This document shows positions 35,801 through 38,003 of a stretch of 38,003 nucleotides of DNA, piece by piece. The DNA lies in contig CAJNDS010001054.1 of assembly GCA_905221605.1 (NCBI GenBank), positions 1-38,003 of the forward strand, read 5' to 3'. This DNA comes from Symbiodinium natans (lineage: Eukaryota > Sar > Dinophyceae > Suessiales > Symbiodiniaceae). The number at the start of each line of letters is the position of its first letter. Positions within the stretch are counted from its first letter, which is position 1. The notes below the pieces were generated by a model. That model ran no database searches. It was not told the DNA's origin and was given only the letters and a program-made list of their open reading frames with translations. The position numbers were made by a program, and so were the translations under genes.

Positions 35801-37672
35801 AGCCCTAACCTCTGATAGTCTGCGATGCTCGGAGCTTCTGAAAGGCCAGGCCAAATCCCGAAGCCCCTGAACCCTAAATCCTAAACCCTAAACCCTAAAC
35901 CCCCGAAACCCCCGAAACCCTCAAAGCACCGACTGCCGCTCCATGTCCGCGTCCAGGAAGAAAGGAAGACTGACGTCGGCCAGGCCGGTCGTGACGACCT
36001 GGACTTGGGCTTCGGGCGTGGGGCTTCGAGCTTGGGTTTTGGGGCTTAGGGTGTAGGTGATATCTTTTTGGTTTTGGGCGTTTAGGGTTTTCGTTTGAGG
36101 GCGTTGGCTTCAGCGTCACATCTCCACTTCACCTTTTTTTGGGGTGGCTGTGTTCAGGCACTTCAATTCAGATACCCACAAGAAGAGATACCCTGCTTCT
36201 TCTATGTATCACCAAAAACGCTAAAGCCTAAAGCCTAAAGCCTAAAGCCTAAAGCCTAAAGCCTAAAGGCTAAAGCCTAAAGCCTAAAGCCTAAACCCTA
36301 CATCCTATGTATCACCAACCACCCTAAACCCTAAACCCTGAAGCCTAAGTTCCTTGAAACAGCAACCCAGTCAGGATCTTGCTGTGAGGCACCCGGAAGG
36401 AACAGTCGTGGTGTGCTGAGCCATTATCTTCAGGCCAGGGTTTTAGGGTTTAGGGTTTAGGGTTTAGGGCTTCGGCATGCTTCAGGTCTTGTGGCTTCAG
36501 GGGCATTTGGGGTTCGAGGCGTGCAGGACTTGGGCCGCCACGACCAAGTCCAGGGGCATCCACGGGTATCTGCCTGCTACGAATCGGGGGTTTGGCGCAG
36601 GGTTTAGGGTTTTGGCTGGCTAAACCTACTTAAGCTCTCATCAAGCTTTCAGACATCAAACGAAAACCCAACAAGGTACTATAGCGCACCGTATTTGACG
36701 GTACGAGGGACTCATACAAGAAAAGACCTAACCCCCCTCCCAGAAAAGGGTGGGCATTTGGTGAGGACGGTTCCCCGGATGTAGGCCTGAGCCCCAAAAC
36801 CCTGACCTTCGAACCCTGAACAATAAGCTCGAAACCTTGCAAATCCTACCTCAAACGGTAAGCTCCAAACGCTAAACCCAAAACCCTAAGCCCGACACTC
36901 CAAACCCTCAGCTCCAAACCCTAAACCCTAAACCCTAAACTCCAAACCCTCTACCCTAAACCCTAAACCCGGAATCCGAAACTCCAAACCCCAAGCTCCC
37001 GAAAACCCCTAAACCCTAAACCCTAAACCCCAAACCCTAAACCCCCAAAACCCCTAAAACCCCCAAAACCCCCCGAAACCTAAGGTCGGCACAAAGGTAT
37101 TCGCGGCATCCGAGGTCGCAGAGCCGAAGCAGCGCCTCAAACCTTGGCAGAACGCCTAAAGGATTTCGGGGTCCGGGGTAGGTTTTAGGGTTTAGGGTTT
37201 AGGGTTTAGGGTTTAGGGTTTAGGGGTTTAGGGTTTAGGGGTTTAGGGTTTAGGGTTTTCCACGGGGCGCATAAGGGGACGAAAGACTATACAAGGATCT
37301 AAGCAAGGGGCATGCGGGAGGACGGACGTGTTCAACATCGAAGGGATGGTTATCATGCGGGCCCCATCGAGGCTCTAGGGTTCCGGGTTCGACGCTCGGA
37401 CTTGTGAACCCCCAGTTCAAACATGTTGCTGTTGAAGCATCCGCAACAATCTGTCCCGAGCATGTCAACTGCATCTGAATTGAAATGAATGAAACGAAAC
37501 TTATACATTCCTGGAGCCCCAAGCCCTCAACCTTAAGCTGAAGTCCAAGACCCTCAACTCTCCCCGCAAACCTCACACTCCTTCAGCCACTAAACCCTAC
37601 AAGCCTGCAGTCTACCGGGCACCCGGGCAAGAAAAAGATCACGAAAAAGAACTCGCAGACCGTGTAGGCAGC
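32806..37672 (-). CDS. Voltage-gated cation channel gene (multi-exon, partial)
   Basis: Minus-strand exons encode successive parts of one ion-transport domain (voltage-gated Na+/Ca2+-type channel family, plasma membrane): S2 (37622-37672), S2-S3 (37082-37145), S3 (36500-36569), linkers (36368-36432 and 35930-35998), S4 (35521-35574), S4-S5 (about 34985-35067), S5 (34541-34612), pre-pore (33459-33519), pore and S6 (33000-33143), post-S6 (32806-32883). S1 and the N-terminus lie above 37672 or outside the window. The last three exons join exactly in frame. S4 has Arg, Arg, Arg, Lys at every third position. The filter motif is TLSGW, with Ser where Na+/Ca2+ channels usually carry an acidic residue. 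Introns are rich in telomere-like repeats. Multi-domain forms are possible; only one domain is seen. Confidence 0.8.
32884..32999 (-). mobile_element. Introner: 116-bp intron made of one TIR element
   Basis: The intron between the S6 exon and the next exon consists of a 4-bp GTCA plus a 112-bp element (32884-32995), followed by a second GTCA at the start of the next exon (32880-32883). The element starts CTTGGTAGCCCAGT on the minus strand and ends ACTGAGCTTCCAAG (imperfect inverted termini). The GT donor comes from the first target-duplication copy and the AG acceptor from the element's own terminal CCAAG. Removing it leaves a single GTCA and an uninterrupted reading frame. A relative sits at 22543-22659. 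Confidence 0.8.
33000..33143 (-). CDS. Channel exon: pore helix, filter and S6
   Basis: Exactly 48 codons between a GGCAG acceptor and an AGC|GTCACT donor. It reads TLFTIQTLSGWDHIAAVLSG, an extracellular YPSTVV stretch, then the hydrophobic S6 (PLIIVYVMLCCFAVVGLITS). The T-x-x-x-W filter motif and the Gly hinge in S6 support a voltage-gated cation channel. Confidence 0.85.
33459..33519 (-). CDS. Channel exon: pre-pore segment
   Basis: After a CCCAG acceptor it reads TDDDIEAWFGSIGRSMHLGT, ending ACC|GTAGGA. W-F-G-S-x-x-R-S-M is the usual lead-in to the pore helix. The 61-bp exon ends in phase 0, joining the next exon exactly. Confidence 0.78.
34541..34612 (-). CDS. Channel exon: S5
   Basis: Reads EVVLVLNFSLAIILTTLVGQ, a hydrophobic helix whose end (ILTTxLVG) is familiar from S5 of alveolate voltage-gated channels. 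Boundaries within a few bases. Confidence 0.7.
34985..35067 (-). CDS. Channel exon: S4-S5 linker
   Basis: After a GGCCAG acceptor it reads PLRIIGRAVVKAFAVVLLGL and continues WGLPDLW. P-L-R-I-I-x-R-x-x-x-K-A-F directly after the S4 exon is the expected linker helix. Confidence 0.75.
35521..35574 (-). CDS. Channel exon: S4 voltage sensor
   Basis: Exactly 18 codons between CCTTAG and CAG|GTGTGA, encoding VLPFLRLLRVLRLLKLFQ. Positive residues at every third position (R, R, R, K) with hydrophobic residues between, which is diagnostic of a voltage sensor. Confidence 0.88.
35930..35998 (-). CDS. Channel exon: S3-S4 region
   Basis: Twenty-three codons between AGTCCAG and TCG|GTGC, starting VVTTGLADVSLPFFLDADME. 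Position between the S3 and S4 exons and the in-phase length support membership in the channel gene. Confidence 0.6.
36219..36300. repeat. GCCTAAA variant array
   Basis: About eleven tandem GCCTAAA units (a single-base variant of CCCTAAA) with one GGCTAAA. The variant has been amplified as such within a channel intron. Confidence 0.92.
36368..36432 (-). CDS. Possible channel exon, linker
   Basis: Reads DNGSAHHDCSFRVPHSKILT after a CTGAAG acceptor. It lies between S3 and the next channel exon; hydrophilic, consistent with a loop. Less certain than the membrane exons. Confidence 0.45.
36500..36569 (-). CDS. Channel exon: S3
   Basis: After GGCAG it reads YPWMPLDLVVAAQVLHAS, matching the W-N-x-x-D-x-x-V-V pattern of S3 helices. 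Other frames are open but lack this fit. Confidence 0.65.
36896..37080. repeat. Degenerate CCCTAAA / CTCCAAA tract
   Basis: About 185 bp of CCCTAAA, CTCCAAA and CCCCAAAA variants in the intron between the S2-S3 and S3 exons. Confidence 0.9.
37082..37145 (-). CDS. Channel exon: end of S2 and S2-S3 loop
   Basis: Reads FEALLRLCDLGCREYLCADL. The E-x-x-L-R-L-x-x-x-G-x-R-E-Y pattern at the inner end of S2 is typical of alveolate voltage-gated channels. Confidence 0.75.
37182..37258. repeat. TTTAGGG array
   Basis: About ten TTTAGGG/TTTAGGGG units, G-rich on the plus strand, 100 bp from the C-rich tract at 36896-37080: opposite orientations flank one exon. Confidence 0.95.
37622..37672 (-). CDS. 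Channel exon: start of S2
   Basis: Reads AAYTVCEFFFVIFFLPG, a strongly hydrophobic helix with the characteristic Glu, directly before the FEALLRL exon in transcription order. Confidence 0.65.
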
Positions 37673-37689
37673 AAACCTTAGAAAGGCTT

Positions 37690-37755
37690 AGGGTTTAGGA
37701 AAAGGGCGTCGGCGGCCGAGGTTTCAGGGCTTTCCGGATCTTTTCCAGAGCCGAC
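37690..37755 (-). CDS. Possible upstream channel exon
   Basis: The minus strand reads SALEKIRKALKPRPPTP, basic and cytoplasmic-looking. If S1 lies in the window it should be near here, but no S1-like helix was identified. Confidence 0.3.
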
Positions 37756-38003
37756 TACTCAGAGCCTGAGGGCCTTTATGGCTCCGGGGTTCGGGAACGA
37801 CGACTTGGGCCTTTGAGGCTTTTGGGTGTGGGTTGGTCCCACAAAATCAGCATTCAAATGGGTTATGTAGGGTTGCAAACCCCTAAAGTCTAAACCCTCA
37901 TACATTTCTTGCAGAAAGCCCTCAACTCTAGCCTCCCCCAAACCTTGATGTTCAAATCTCAGTTCCATAAATCCCACACCCGTCGAGCAACCTCAAGGGT
38001 TTA

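Overview
The window reads as nuclear DNA of an intron-rich microbial eukaryote, most likely a dinoflagellate; this is an inference. The grounds are TTTAGGG/CCCTAAA (plant/alveolate-type) telomere-like repeats scattered everywhere in both orientations, very short coding exons separated by repeat-filled introns, nearly all coding signal on one strand (minus), a voltage-gated cation channel of the kind alveolates carry in large families, and an intron that is exactly one short inverted-repeat element plus its target duplication. Nothing looks prokaryotic, and most long open frames are by-products of repeats.

Layout. 1-2230: exon-like islands on the minus strand among degenerate telomere-like repeats. 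3049-3305: weak exon candidates on the plus strand. 4550-9840: further minus-strand exon islands, with small inverted-repeat elements, a local tandem duplication (5617-6205) and microsatellites. 9978-10281: an array of TTTAGGGG variants. 10282-19104: a complete 8.8-kb LTR retrotransposon on the minus strand. It has 293-bp LTRs that are about 99% identical, a 5-bp TAGGG target duplication, a Ty1/copia-style primer site complementary to the anticodon region of initiator tRNA-Met, and a polypurine tract. In place of gag-pol it carries one very long coding region (WW domain, S1 domain, Trp-rich acidic stretch, CCCH zinc fingers in two groups of three) interrupted by one in-frame stop and one -1 shift. 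No reverse transcriptase or integrase could be seen.

19800-31560: minus-strand exon islands, several coiled-coil-like. They are interrupted at about 23262-25690 by a foldback-like element enclosing a 105-120-bp G-rich satellite. 32806-37672: exons of a voltage-gated cation channel on the minus strand. S2, S2-S3, S3, S4, S4-S5, S5, pore and S6 appear in the right order, and several splice junctions join exactly in frame. The intron directly after S6 coincides with a 112-bp terminal-inverted-repeat element and its 4-bp target duplication, which is the structure of an introner.

The main points for a second look are the introner in the channel gene, the LTR element with a non-gag-pol cargo, a family of 78-102-bp elements with 8-bp target duplications, and telomere-like sequence as the bulk of intronic DNA. 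Exon boundaries outside the channel are approximate, and how exon islands group into genes is not established.
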